DNA from: Anaeramoeba flamelloides | Lineage: Eukaryota; Metamonada; Anaeramoebidae | Assembly (NCBI GenBank): GCA_027625915.1 | Contig: JANTQA010000051.1 | Span: 3,162,501 to 3,226,500 of the forward strand | DNA length: 64,000 bases | Reading direction: 5' to 3' | Shown: in pieces, positions 23,800 to 36,082 of the stretch | How the letters are laid out: every line of letters begins with the position of its first letter | How positions within the stretch are numbered: the first letter of the stretch is position 1 | Notes under the pieces: model-generated | The model's database searches: none | What the model was told of the DNA's origin: nothing | The model's input: only the letters and a program-made list of their open reading frames with translations | Made by a program: the position numbers and the translations under genes

Positions 23800-25319
23800 A
23801 ATTCTCTAGGTTAACTAAAAACTGATCAAAAACAAACACTAATATAGAAAAAATCTTTAATTCCGTAATTTTTGAGATTGTGTTAATTTTTTATTTCGCT
23901 ATTCCTTTCAAATAATTTCTTTCTTTTTTCTTATATCTTTTATCTTTTAGGACTTCATATTTCTTAGTCCTTTAAAAAAAAAATTCAATAAAAAAGAACA
24001 ATACATTTAAATATTTTTTTAACAAACACAAACAAATTTTTTAATTTTTGGATCAATTTTCAGTTTTTTTTCAAAAATATAACAGTGTGAGTTAGTTTGA
24101 AGATTTTGAGGTGTATTATTTTGAATTTTTATTTCCCCTTTTTAAATTCACTCACTCAACAAAAAATTGAGATTTTCTTAAAATTATAGATTTTTTTTCA
24201 TTAAAGGGACTGGAAACTAAAAAAAAATCTTCTAGTAAATTTAATAGTAAATCCAAAAAAAAAATTACATCTTGAAATTGAAAAACACAAGTTAAAAATT
24301 AAAGTTACATAATAACCAGACTTACTTTATATGCTATTTTCAGAAGTAAATTATTGTTTTTAAAAGTTTGATCTATTGTTCTCATTTTTGAAAAAGTTCT
24401 AAATCTAACATTTTTCCAAATTATTTAAAAAAAATTATTTTCTTTTACGAAAAAAGAAAACTTATTATCTCTGAAGGGGATTGTACAAAAATACACTTTA
24501 AAAATAAAATAACTAAGTACTCAACAAACCCAGTAGAAAAAATCTACTTAATTTCAAAAATAAATTAAAACAATTATTTGAAGGCTTGAAAAAATTATAA
24601 TTTCTTTATTCAACTAAGTCCAAAAATCAATTTTTTCTTTTTATTTAAACAAAAAATAAGAGAAAAAAACCAAAGAATTTCATTAAAAATTATCCCAGTA
24701 TATTTTTAAAGAACCCCGGAAATTCATCTGAGACTAGAAGAAATACTTTTTAATTCTGTCATTTTTAATAAATAATTAATGACCCATTCTTAATTATTCA
24801 AGTGGATTATTAATAACCCAAAGGTTGAAAGATATCACTAGACTTTATTTTTATTTCTCGATTTTTTAAAGATTTTCAAACAAAAGAAAAACAGAATCTA
24901 AATTAATGATACTAATAATGAAAATAATAATAGATATACCCAAATTTCTGATTTTAATCATAATCAGTTGATTATTTGTACTCTTATTATTTTGATAAAA
25001 AAATATTACTGAATAATTGAAAGTTCAAGAAAATATAATTTTTTTGATATTCAAGAATTTAATTTTCGTTTTTTTTTTTCTTGTAATTTTCATTACACTC
25101 AAAGAGGACCAACCAAAAATAAAAAATTCAGGTTTTTTTTTAATAACCAGCAAATATGTAATGGCTTAGAAATAAGGGAAAAAATAATTTTTGGATTGAA
25201 GTTATAATCATACAAGAATTATCTGAACAAACCATAAATTTCAAAAAAAATAAAAATAAAAATAGTTTCTTTTCATCGGATTGTATGATACAAAATTCAT
25301 CAAATTTTTTAGAAAAATT
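23800..25319. other. RPS19 3' region and non-coding spacer
   Basis: No gene seen. AATAAAAAAGAACAATACA near 23985 could serve in polyadenylation. The remainder is AT-rich and featureless. Confidence 0.4.
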
Positions 25320-25625
25320 ATAATTAAAGATATAAGGATTTTATAGTAGAAAATATATTCATTTCATAATAATATTGCAGAGTCTCAATTTTCTAATAAT
25401 TAATTTGGGGTTTCAAACATTTTTTTTTTTGAAATTAGATTTTTTTGAAAAATACAAAAAAAAAAAAAAAGAAAAAAAGAAAAAAAAAAAATATTCGAAA
25501 GTAGTAAAAATGTTCAGATTTAAAATGTTCAAATTATTTTTAAGAATAATACTGGGTTTATTTTATAGTATATGTTTTATTTTTCTCATTAAAACTGGTA
25601 CACTTTGACTGAACAAGAATTTATT
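25320..25625 (+). repeat. Partial, diverged relative of element E ending in a CTTTGACTGAAC motif
   Basis: GAGTCTCAATTTTCTAATAA at about 25380 resembles the core of element E (35790, AGTCTCAATTTTCATAATAA). The stretch ends with GGTACACTTTGACTGAAC, similar to the inverted-repeat end of element F. The pieces are diverged and the boundaries are weak. Confidence 0.3.
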
Positions 25626-26519
25626 TCCAAAATAAAGTTAACTTTGAAATTTTATTTCACTATACAGACACTCAAAAATTACTTAAAGTGAGTGTTTATA
25701 ATATTAAAAATGTTTTACAAATATTTTGATTATAATCCAAAATTAAAAATAAAAAACGATCAAATCTTTTGACTGAAAATTTAATTGGGAAAAATAACCC
25801 TTTTAAAACTGAAACTTCATTTCCCAAAAGTTGATAACTACGCTCGGTTATCTATTTTAATCAAATACTAGTCTAAATAATAACTTTATTAACTTTGGGA
25901 AATAAATATATAAATAAATTTTATAAGTTCCTTTAGCTGAAAATTCGTCAAATTGAAGCATTTTTTGGAGGCAAAAAAAATAATTTTAAAGTTGTAAATT
26001 TATTAAAAATAATATTATCTTTTATATTTTATTATTTTAATTGCATCGGGATTAATCAAATATATTGTTTTATTTTTAAATTCTGCAACCAAACAATACA
26101 AGTTTGAATACAGTTTTTTGCTTCTTGTTACATTTGCCTTGAACTCAATATTCAATATATTGAAAAAATCTTCCTCAAACTTATAAAATTTTCAACAAAA
26201 GTGAATAGTAAGTTAAGTAAAAAGATTTTGATTTTTGAACGTTTTCAGGGTAAATTTTGAATTTGGTTTTTAAAATACAGTTTGTATAAATGATGAATTT
26301 TTAGAAAAAGAATCCTTTATTTCTAACTTTTAAACATAAAACTTTTTACTCAGAATTCTATAAGACATATCAGATACGTTAATCCAAAGATTTAATTAAC
26401 ATTAGTAATATAATATTGATAGTCTATAGTGTCCAAAAATTAAAATAAAGTCTTATCTCAAGAATTGTTACTATAAAAAATAAAATTTTGAAATGGAAAA
26501 AAAATTATTATTTTTATTA

Positions 26520-26940
26520 GTTCCTAATACCAATCAAAAATCAATCAAACTCTGATGTAAAATCTATCCCTAAAAATCAACAATCAAAAAAGAGGATATT
26601 TTTAGAAAAATAGTCTCAAATATATACACTCAATTTCCAATTTGAATGATTGATAATTATAATATAAATCCAATTGTATTACTTTTGAAATAAATTTCTT
26701 CAGAAAGTTTTTAATAATCTTCTAAACTATTTTTTTTTTATTTTTCCATTCTTTACGTGATTTCTTTTTTCAAAATTATATTATAAATACCGAACTTATC
26801 CAAAGTTAAAGGGTTATAAAATAATCACAAGCATATTCAATTGAATTAATTGATTTTGCACTAAAGGGTAATAATTGGTATAAAATAAAGAAATTTAAGC
26901 ATTTGGTAATTTAAAATAATTGATGTATAATTGATTTAAA
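26520..26940 (+). repeat. Dispersed repeat G, copy 2
   Basis: Counterpart of 4940-5340: AAAAAAGAGGATATTTTTAG at 26588, TTGTATTAC near 26673 and AAAGGGTTATAAAATAATCA near 26808 are shared in order. Diverged, non-coding. Confidence 0.45.

Positions 26941-26944
<4 letters not shown>

Positions 26945-26980
<36 letters not shown>
26945..26980. repeat. (AT)n microsatellite
   Basis: Uninterrupted AT dinucleotide run of 36 bases directly before a CpG-containing patch. Confidence 0.9.
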
Positions 26981-26983
<3 letters not shown>

Positions 26984-26984
26984 A

Positions 26985-27180
26985 GGTCATACGTGTTTTC
27001 GTTTGAAAACAGCGAAAGATTTATAAAATCGCGTTTTTTCGACTTTTTTACATGTTTTTTCATTTCATTCGTTGTTTGCGTTTTTTATTTTTTGAAAAAG
27101 TACTCGAATTCTTTTGAAATTATACTTTTTGTTTCTCGGATGTGAAAAAACGCAAACGAAAAAAACTTATTAGGAACAAA
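26985..27180. other. CpG-containing patch with two inverted repeats
   Basis: In a region otherwise nearly free of CG, this stretch has many CG dinucleotides (TACGTGTTTTCG, GCGAAAG, AAATCGCG, TTTCGACT and others). A small hairpin (GTTTTCGTTTGAAAAC, 26995-27010) lies at its left. The arm CGTTGTTTGCGTTTTTT (27070-27086) pairs with AAAAAACGCAAACG (27147-27160). There is no coding frame; it may be a structured RNA or the remnant of a younger insertion. Confidence 0.35.
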
Positions 27181-28510
27181 AAAAACAAAAAAAAACAATA
27201 AAAAAAAGGCTAGAACATAATATCCTTAAATTATTAAAAAACAATGGGTATTAGAAATTTCCTATTTATGTGTGGGGTATTTAAAACAATGGAAATACTT
27301 TGATTTTCGATTGTTTTTTAAATTATAAAGCAATACTGGTGGTTTTTTGTTTAAAACCCTTGAAAATTGTAAACACCTTAAATACTGAGTAAAGGAATTT
27401 TTTTTTTTTAATTTACTATTTGAGGAAACAAAGTGGTCAAAATTTCACTTTTTTACCTTTTTCAAATTTGATCAGCTCACCAAATTTTTTAGTAGTGCTA
27501 TTACATCTAACAATATAATTTTTACGATCACAAAAAAAAATTAAAATTATCAACTTAAAAAATTTTCTTTTTCCCAATTTCGAATTTGGAAAATGTGATA
27601 AGTAATTTTTTTATTTATATCAACTCTACTTCAACTTATCGGCAAGAAAATTATTTTACTTAATTTTTTTTTGATACTTAAAAAACATTTTTACACCTAA
27701 TTTTTTTCAATTAATACATTATCTCCTGTCCTATTTCTTTACTCATATTTACTTCTGAATCCCTTATTAAGTTATGTTAAAAAAATAATTTCATTTTTTT
27801 ATTATTAATGTTTTCACAAAATTGTTTTTAAATAATTCTTTTGTTGCTTTTTTATCCAAAATTGCCACTTTCAACATTTTAAAATAATAGTTATTTTCTT
27901 TAACAGTGGGAATAAATTCCAAACTCGTGTTAACCTAAGTAATAATCACTTTCACTTTTTTATTTAATTTTAAGAATTATAATATTATTTTTTCATTAAA
28001 TTTACATATTATTCTATCATAAAATTTAATTACTTCAAAATAGCAAGTAGAAATTGATTAACCAAAAACTATTAATTAGCAACTACCTTTCACAAATTCA
28101 GAGTGTTTAGATTAAAGTCTCCGACTTATCCGATTTACAATCATTAGTATTTAATTTATTATTTTTTTTTTGCTTATGATTTTTTTTGTGATCGATCATA
28201 TTTTTTTAATAAGTATTTCCTTATATCAAAATAAATTTTAATTCAAATTTTTTTGATAATTTCTTTTTTGGTAACAAACTAAATTAATTATGAACAATAA
28301 ATTATTCTTCCCATTATTTTAGTATTATTTATCTTTTATATATTGATTTTTTTTTGGTTTTGATGATTAAAGATTTTGTGAGATGTGTAAGATGATTAAA
28401 GATTCAAAAAAAAATGTTTTTTTTTGAAAAAAAATTTATGTATATGTATTTGTAACCCCTCGAATTCAAGGTTTTTTTGTTGTACCCTTTACAAAAATGT
28501 TGTATGTGAA

Positions 28511-28535
28511 TATATATATATATATATATATATAT
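28511..28535. repeat. (TA)n microsatellite
   Basis: Dinucleotide TA run of about 25 bases. Confidence 0.9.
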
Positions 28536-30454
28536 TGAAATTGTTATTTCTATCAATTTTTTTATAAGAGTTTTAATTTTTCAATTAGGAACCTTTTCAA
28601 CTATTTTTTTATAAATTACATTTATATTTAGGAAATTTATTGTTGTTTATTTTGTTCTGTGATTTTTTTCCGTTTGTATTTATTGTGAAATTGAAATCCT
28701 TCCAATTGTTTCTTTAACTATTAATTGAATTTGTTTAACCAAAATTTGCGATATTTTACAATATATTTTTATTGAAGGTTATTTCTTGAATATAGAGCAA
28801 ATATCCGTAAAGTGAATAGAACATTAAAGAAAATTAATAATAAAATCCTTTTTTTTTTATCAATAAAATTTTTCTAATGAAAAAAAAAGTATTAATCTAA
28901 AAATTATATCGTAATTATTAAATTAAAACTTCTAAAAAATTCAAATATCAAGAATTATTTATTATTTATAATCATAAAAAAAGAAAAAATATTAAAAAAA
29001 AGGTATAAAATCAACAATTGTAAAAAATAATATTTTGCTCAAAATAAGAAGAGAGTAGTACAAAAAAAATATTGGTTAGTTATTTAAATTTTCAATAATA
29101 ATGAATTCATTGATGATAGGATAGACATATTTAATAATTTTACTCAAGTTATTCTATTAAAATTAATTCAACATCAACTTAATATCGTTCCTTGGAAATA
29201 ATATTCAAATACCAGATGTACTATTGTATAATTATGAAAAATAAAACAAAAACATAAAAAAAAAAAAATAAAAATATTATTTTCATATTTTACAAAAAAA
29301 CAAAAAAAGCTCCAAATAGAATCCAAGTGTATTAATGGATCAGTCTTCAACAAAAACAAGGCAAAATTTACAAATGTGTTGTTGGTGATATTCTCAACTT
29401 TCAAATTTTGTCTATACCACGTGTCAAAAAATTCTTATCGAAAAAGAAACCCAGAAAAGAAAATTTTTTTGTGAATCTATTTTTTTTTATCCATTGTTTA
29501 TAAAAGAGAAAAGTATTGAATTCAATAAATTTCTCACATTATAACAATTTTTTGCACCTTTTATTGTAATTTCAATCATTATTATACAATTATAAATCTT
29601 TGTTATCAGGAATATCAAATATAGATTGTTTTTCAATTTTGAGATAATTCTTTTGGTTAACCAAAAAAAAAAAAAAAAATGATTTATTCCACCAATCTAT
29701 AAATAATTGTATTGTTTTAAAAATAATAGTTATAATCATTTATTTTTTAAAGTCATTTAAGAATTCTACTCATAAATTGGGTTTTTCTCAAAAGATAAAA
29801 TTCGATTTTTCAAAATAAAATTTTCTTGAAGATATTTGGGAAATAAGAATTTTTATTATCAAAATTCAAAATAATTTTTTTTAATGACAAAAATGATTTG
29901 AACTGTTCTAAGTATTCTTGCGAATAAGACCAAACAATTTTTGTAAAAAAAATTTTTTTTCAACTTTTTCTTTCATTTTTTTGAAAACCATAAAACAACT
30001 TTTACTAAATAAATAAAGAATAAAAAAAAAAAAATTGCTTAATAGAACTCGTTTTCTTGAGGAATTGTTGTTAAGATTCTATCAAATATTCATTTATTTA
30101 ATCACCTATACCTCATTTAATTCTATTGGATAAGATTTAAATTGAAATATTAATTATAATAAATAATAACCAAATATAAAATTTTCTTTCAAAATCAAGA
30201 ATTTCCAACATAAAACAAAAAATATATTTTCCCATTTTCAAGAATTAACTTAATTTGTAATAAAAATAATCGGTTACTTTTTTTAGATTTATATTGGAAA
30301 CATGTGAATTTTTGAATTTCAAAAAAGAAACTCAAATTAATAAATTGCTTAAATAGTGTTAACTCATTCATTTCATAAGTCGAAACACAAATTACAAAAA
30401 ACAATTTTTTTCGAGATCTTGAAAACGATTTCATTATATTTTTAAAAAATACTA

Positions 30455-30985
30455 CTCCCTTAAGGACTACGTTTTTAGGTGAAAAAAGTAAAATAATTGA
30501 TAAAATAACCATTGAATAAGTTATGTAATCCAAGTAATATTTGTCCAATGAGAATTTCTTTTAGAAAAAATGTGAAATTTTCACAATTTTTACCTTGTTT
30601 CTTTTTTTTATTGTTAGATCATGCTAAATTTTGATTTTAATATTTTAGACTTTCCATTTCAACTTTCGGAACTCACACTATTTTCTAGAGCTGTTCTATA
30701 TATTTTTTAAATTTACTTTTCTAAGTTTGAAATGTTTCCAAATTTGAAATGCACTTGAAAATCCCCAAAAGTCATTTTTTGCAATTATTTTTTTGTTATT
30801 TTCAATTTTCCTTTTCATTGAAAAACAAAGAAAAATAGTCTCCTTGAAAAAGTAAAGATGACAAAAAATGTTTTTTTTTTTTTTGTCCAATTTCTTCAAA
30901 ATGAAAAATTTTTTTGAAAAGCGAAAGTGAAATAAAATAATTACCCAACCTCCTCAAGGGTGGGAACGTAGTCCTTAAGGTTATT
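30455..30985. mobile_element. Possible TIR element (~530 bp)
   Basis: CCTTAAGGACTACGTT (about 30459-30474) is mirrored by AACGTAGTCCTTAAGG (about 30966-30981), a perfect 16-base inverted repeat about 490 bases apart. Between them there is no coding sequence. A target duplication is not evident. Confidence 0.4.
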
Positions 30986-31228
30986 TTTTTAACTATTTTA
31001 ATTATGCCAATATTTTTGTATTTTATTTTTATTTTCATGGAATTTTTTTCTGGAAAATCTAATTCTAAACTTGTAAAAGAACCTAAATTTTGGATTGTGT
31101 TCTTCAGTACTAAAAAAAAAAAAAAAATTTAAAAAAGTTTTCAAATAAAATTATGTTTTTCCGTTTAAATTGGAAATAGAGCTTTTAATAAAATAGAAAT
31201 TAATAAAATAAAATTTAAGATTAAATTT

Positions 31229-32657
31229 TTAATTCTCGTTGAGTGTTTCTAATAAAAGATCTAAAAATTTATCATTATTAGCCAATTTGATCAAGGCGTT
31301 TTTTAATGCTTTTTTTGTTAATACTACTGGCCTTTGTTTTTGAGTTTTAATTATATTGTTATTTGTATTATTATGTTTTACTTTATTTGGTTTGTTTAGG
31401 TTTTGCTTTTGCCTGAAATTTTTTGGTTTTCCATTTTGCAAGATGTGGGTATTTTTATTAATAATTATTTCTTTATCACTTGTATTTTGGTTTGTTGGTT
31501 TTTGAGAAGAATTTGTTTGTTTATTATTATTTGATTTCTCAATTTCTATATTGGCAAAGAAGGGGTCAGGATCCGAAATTCTGGGCCCTTGTTGTTTAAA
31601 CATCGATGGAGTAATTATATTCATACCAAAGGAATTTTCTTCAATTTGGTTACTCTGCCTCAGATTGTTATTCGTATGCTTTTTATTATCAATTTTTTTT
31701 CCATTTTTACTATTGCTGTTACCATTGATCTTTGTGTTTCGAGAATCGGTTCCTATTTGGTTTGGTTCGTTTTTGTTGGAAAAAAAATTATTTAGAGAAT
31801 TATCAGGTATTTGGGATAAGGATGTTTTTATCTTTTTTTCCTTCTTTTCCTTTTTTTTCTTTTTTTCCTTTTTTTTCTTTTTTTCCTTTTTTTCCTTTTT
31901 TGTCTTTTTTGTCTTTTTTTCCTTTTTTTTCTTTTTTTTTTTTTTTTCCTTTTTTTTCTTTTTCTTTTTTGTTTCAAGTTTTCCAAGTAAATTATTGCTA
32001 TTGTTCTTATGATTGATAGGAACGATTTTGTTGTTGAAAAAAAATGGTGAAGAAAGGATTTGGTTTCTGAAGGATTGTATTTGTTGATTTTTTTTCAATT
32101 GCTGGCTTTCCAGTTCTTGTTTTTGTTTTTTTAAAAGAGCTTTAATTTCGATAATCTGGTCTGAAAAGTCAACACTATTCACTACGCTCTCAAACTCTAT
32201 CATTTTTTCATTACCATCTTGTGATTCATAAGTAACAGATTTGCCCCTAGTTTGTAATTCCATTTCCAAATAAATAGATTCTGTAAAATTATCCAAGCCT
32301 AATTGATTCAAAATAATGATCATATAATTTGGTTCTTGTGACTTTTTAATAATAAAAAGTGTGCCTTCAAATTTTGTTTGTTGCTAATTAAGCAGATTGT
32401 GTTCAAAAAAATAAAATAAAAAAAAATTGTTGAACAAAAGACAAAAAAAAAAGAAAATCAAAACCGAAATGATAACGTATTGACTGAAAAAGGTTGAACA
32501 AAATACTTACATATTCATTGATTGTCCGTGGTGGGATATAAACTTTTGCATGTGGCAAAGTTAATAGAATGCTTTCGATTGTAGTATAAATTCCTCTAAG
32601 AACGTCTTTGTTGACTTTGTTTGCTTCAGAGCCTTTGATCTCTTTAAGGAACTGCAT
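31229..32657 (-). CDS. DCP1: DCP1-like decapping activator (EVH1 plus C-terminal trimerisation segment), one intron
   Basis: Exons are 32657-32511 (ATG at 32657) and 32383-31229 (TAA), joined in phase 0 across GTAAGT...TTAATTAG; the product is 433 aa. The join gives INEYQQTKFEGTLFIIKKS, matching the DCP1 EVH1 core (human: EWEKTDVEGTLFVYTRS). Before it, ESILLTLPHAKVYIP fits the strand-1 region; after it, IILNQLGLDNFTESI fits the IMNRLSMENRTEPI stretch. The rest of the EVH1 is diverged. Then come an almost pure K/E run (residues ~188-236), N/K-rich linker, a short NIITPSMF motif (~300) like the family's motif I, and a C-terminal LTKKALKNALIKL...NNDKFLDLLLETL helix (404-433) like the trimerisation domain. 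DCP1 activates the cap hydrolase DCP2. A start at 32323 would lose the EVH1 N-terminus. Family call strong. Confidence 0.85.
32384..32510 (-). other. Intron of the DCP1-like gene (127 nt)
   Basis: Donor GTAAGT after codon TAT (residue 49) and acceptor TTAATTAG before CAA. Splicing keeps phase 0 and rebuilds the conserved FEGTLF strand, which supports the call without a transcript. Confidence 0.85.
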
Positions 32658-33322
32658 GATCAATAAATTTTTTTTGTTACAAAGACAAAACTAATTCTTG
32701 ATCAAGCTGTAAAAATTATAAGAAACAAAAAAAAAAGAAAAAATAAAAAAATGACAAACTTGTTTAAGGTTTTAGACTTTCCTTATTTCTTCTGTCGCTA
32801 CCAACCAAAATTTATGAAAAAAAAATCAACATTTTGAAACTCTTTAGAAACATTTTAAATAACTTTTGCTTGATCTTATCCAAATTTCGTATCTAAATGC
32901 ATTTTGATAATTAGGTTTTGAAAGTTTAATAATTTAAAATTTTCGGATGGTTTTGATATAAAATGTACTTTTCAATTTTTATTCTCAAAGTATATTATTT
33001 TTAATACCAATATCATTTTTAGTATCTTTAAAGAATGATTAGTTTATGGATCTTTTCAAAATTTAGTTTGATTTTGAGGGATTTTTGACAAAAATTTCAT
33101 ATTGGGAGAAAATCATTTTTTCAATCCAAATAGAAATGTGTCTTGAAAAGTTTCAAAATCAAAATTTCATAAGGAAAAGACCACAATAATTTATTTCAAG
33201 GTGTTCTATGGTTTTGTGTAAGGGTATCAATCGTCTAAAAAAATCAGGAAAGAAATTTCAACAGAGGTAAACAGAATCAATTTTTTTTATTGTAAGTTTT
33301 CTTCAAGAATTACTTTAATGAG
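32658..33322. other. Upstream flank of DCP1 and non-coding spacer
   Basis: No open frame of note; TTTTTTTTGTTAC just before the gene on the plus strand is A-rich leader on the coding strand. Confidence 0.4.
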
Positions 33323-34084
33323 TAAGTACATTTTTCAAATTTTGAGTGCCACCATTTATGTGAAACTAATTGATACAAATCAGTTCTTTAAACCAATATA
33401 TTGATATTTAAATATATATATAAAAGTGGAAGATATCCCAGTATAATATATTTTCATACTAACTAAAAAATAGAATTTAAAAAAATGAAAAGATTGATCA
33501 AGTAAAAAATAAATAAAAATCAATTATTTCTTGATCTTATCAGTATTATTTGACACAATGATTTCTTCTTATTTTGGTTTTTAATTTAATTGTTCATGAA
33601 AATACTTTTTATTTTAAAATTTTTGATAAACAAATTACTTTGAATTTCAAAAGAATATTTCTAAAATGAATTTAAAATTCCTATTTTCATTTAATTCATC
33701 TAATTCTTGATTGGATTCAGAAAATAGAATATTTATTAAATTCCTCCTCTAGGAAAATAAAGATTTATTGGACAAATTCGTTTGATTTGTATAATTATTT
33801 ATTTTCAAATTAAAATGAGAACTAAAAATAATTATGAATCTGATTGAAATTTTTCCGGGGTTTTTATTTTATTTTGGTTTGAATCTTTTGTAACTGTTTT
33901 TTGATTCCAAGAATTAACCTCCTTTATTTTAGTTTTTGAAATAATATTCTTTATTTGGGTTTTGTTTGATAAAAATATTGGAAAAAAGAAATTTTGAAAG
34001 CAAATTGGTATAAGAAATGTTTTTTAAAATAATAATAAATAGTAATGGGGGGGGGGTAATTCAAGGTTTAAAATTGTTTTAATT

Positions 34085-34675
34085 TATATGTCCTTAATAT
34101 AAAAAAGTACTATTTTCTTCTGGTGAATGTTTTTCTAAATCTAGCTTATAGCGTAATTCAATTAACCACCCGATAAAAAATTTAGAATAAATACACTCTC
34201 AACTTTTGAATATCGAAAATATTTTTTGAAATCACTTTGCAATTTTTTATTTTTTTTTAAAAAAAATTGGGGTTGAGAAATTTTTGAAATCAAGGAATAA
34301 GTTAATATATTCGATTAGAATATTTTTCCAGAGAGTTTATCTTTTTTAAATAATTGTTTTTTTATTTTTATCTTTTAAAAATAAAAAAAAAACATTTGAA
34401 GACCAAATTAACCCCTTTTGTGAAAATAAAATTCCCAATAATTTATTTTTTGTTTTAGTAAATGAGTTAAAATAAGAAATTATATATAAAAATATACACA
34501 ATTTCAGGTTTAAATGCAATCATTTTGGCAAAAAATGTTTTCAAGAAAAAGTTAAATTGAAACTTTATTTATTTTTGTTTTTTCCTTGAGTTTTTTCAAT
34601 TTTTTTAATGGAAAGTATTTGATCAGTTTTCTATTTTTAGTGTTTTTTTGGGTTGGAGTGGCAAATAAATTCGGG
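34085..34675 (+). mobile_element. Dispersed element D, copy 2, inserted in element A copy 3
   Basis: Starts TATATGTCCTTAATA and parallels 3329-3906 (TAGAATAAATACACTCTCAA, TTTTGAATATCGAAAATA, GGAAAGTATTTGATCAGTTT). The right end is diverged. Element A sequence resumes at about 34676 (GATAAAGAATAAAAAATCTT). Confidence 0.6.
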
Positions 34676-34786
34676 AGATAAAGAATAAAAAATCTTCGAA
34701 AATAGGCTTTTTATTGATTTTTTTTTTTTTTTCATTCTTGATTTCAACAAATTTATCCGGAAAGGTGATCTTTGGTGTTTGGTCTA

Positions 34787-34984
34787 CAGTCAGTTTCGTT
34801 TTTAAGGCACAAACTTTCTACGAAATTTAAGGCACAAAAAAAATCTCAAATTAAGGCACATGATTTCAAATTCTAGTAAAATAATTTGTGAAAATTAAAA
34901 TTCCAAAAAATTGTGCTTTAATTTGAGATTTTTTTATGCCTTAAATTTCGTTGAAAGTTTGTGCCTTAAATGTGAAACTGACTG
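34787..34984 (+). mobile_element. 198-bp Tc1/mariner-type MITE, copy 2, with TA duplication
   Basis: Left CAGTCAGTTTCGTTTTTAAG and right CTTAAATGTGAAACTGACTG (inverted match with few differences), with TA on both sides (34785-34786, 34985-34986). Identical in length to 18897-19094. Element A copy 2 has no insertion at the matching place (GGTCTTCAAAAAG near 13833), so it serves as the empty site. Confidence 0.8.
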
Positions 34985-35271
34985 TAATAAAAAAAAATAT
35001 TTGGTTCAAAGACATACATTTTCTGGTCTTCTTTTTTTGTTTACTCTTTGATTAATTTCACTCATTGGTATAAACATAGTTCAAGATCCAATACCTAATT
35101 TAATAAAACTCAAAAATTAAATCAAAAAAATTTTCTGTAAAAAATAGAAAAATGAAAGATTGATTTAACCCTGAATTGCCTTGATATTTTTTCTTTTGAC
35201 AAATAGAACATCAAATGATGTTTTTGTTTCAAAGTTTCAATATCCGGTGGCACTCAAAAAATATTTTTTCA

Positions 35272-35504
35272 GGAAAGTGCACACAATTATTTTTTTTCAA
35301 AATGGTAAAATTTTACTTACTTCCTCAATGTTTTTAGATCATAATCATTTTTTAAATGCAAAATTCATAAAATATGTAATAGTAGTCCTTTTCAAGGGTT
35401 TTAAAACCTTTAAATGATGTTTTATATTTATTATCTTTAGTTTCAAAACTCATAAAAAAATAAATTTTGGATTGTAAACTCCAGTTCGTCAATTTTAGCT
35501 CACC
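35272..35504. other. Short spacer
   Basis: No gene; the 78-codon frame at 35181-35417 overlaps the element end and has no family resemblance. Confidence 0.4.
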
Positions 35505-36082
35505 TGAAATAATAAATTGGAAAAAAACAAAAAAAAAATATCTCCAAGTATTTAAATATAATTTATAATTAAATATGATTTTTAATTTACTATTAAATTA
35601 TTCTAAATAAATAAAAACCTGATATTTAAAAAAATAAAAAAAAATCAACAACTAAAAACTAAAAAAATGTGAGTCGAAATTTTTGAAATGAGCATTAGCA
35701 TTTTTTTATTACTGAACTTTGACTGAAAAAAAGTTAACAACAAGATTTTTGACTAATAATTAAATTCATTTTAAAAGATATCAGATAGTCTCAATTTTCA
35801 TAATAATTAGTTTTTTTTTCAAAGAACCTTTTTTTTTACACATGTTCTTATCCAAAAAAAAAGTATCAAAAAAAGAAAAAGAAAAAGATAAGAATAAAAA
35901 GTAGAAAAAAAAAGAAAAAAAAAACTTAAATTTGCAAAAAAAAAAACTAAAATTTGCAAATTAGATAAAATTTATTCTGATCCAAAAATTTGAAAAGATT
36001 TTTTTGAAAAGATTACTGGAATAAACGCTCAAAACAACTTCCTTTTACATTATAAAGTGAGTCAAAAATTTTAACATCTTGT
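35505..36082 (+). mobile_element. Dispersed element E, copy 2
   Basis: Inverted counterpart of 20435-21003 over its whole length, from GCTCACCTGAAATAATAAAT to TTATAAAGTGAGTCAAAA. Contains TTGACTGAAAAAAAGTTAAC near 35719, also seen as a diverged version near 59085. Non-coding. Confidence 0.5.

Larger units (their letters stand above)
25626..31228. other. Long non-coding spacer (repeats listed separately)
   Basis: 5.6 kb without a recognisable gene on either strand. Open frames at 29174-29404, 30195-30548 and 30696-31038 are F/K/I-rich without domain features. It holds repeat G copy 2, two AT microsatellites, a CpG-containing patch at ~26985-27180 and an inverted-repeat element at ~30455-30985. 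Confidence 0.5.
33323..35271 (+). mobile_element. TIR element A, copy 3, carrying two nested insertions
   Basis: Left end TTTTTCAAATTTTGAGTGCC, right end GGTGGCACTCAAAAAATATT. It is collinear with copy 2 (12963-14120) except for element D at 34085-34675 and a 198-bp MITE at 34787-34984, which together account for nearly all the extra length. A ten-G run at 34047-34056 replaces a four-G run in copy 2. Non-coding. Confidence 0.65.

Noticed and set aside
31551-32016. F/S-rich frames opposite the DCP1 gene
   Set aside because: They are the antisense of the lysine run of DCP1 and have no family resemblance.
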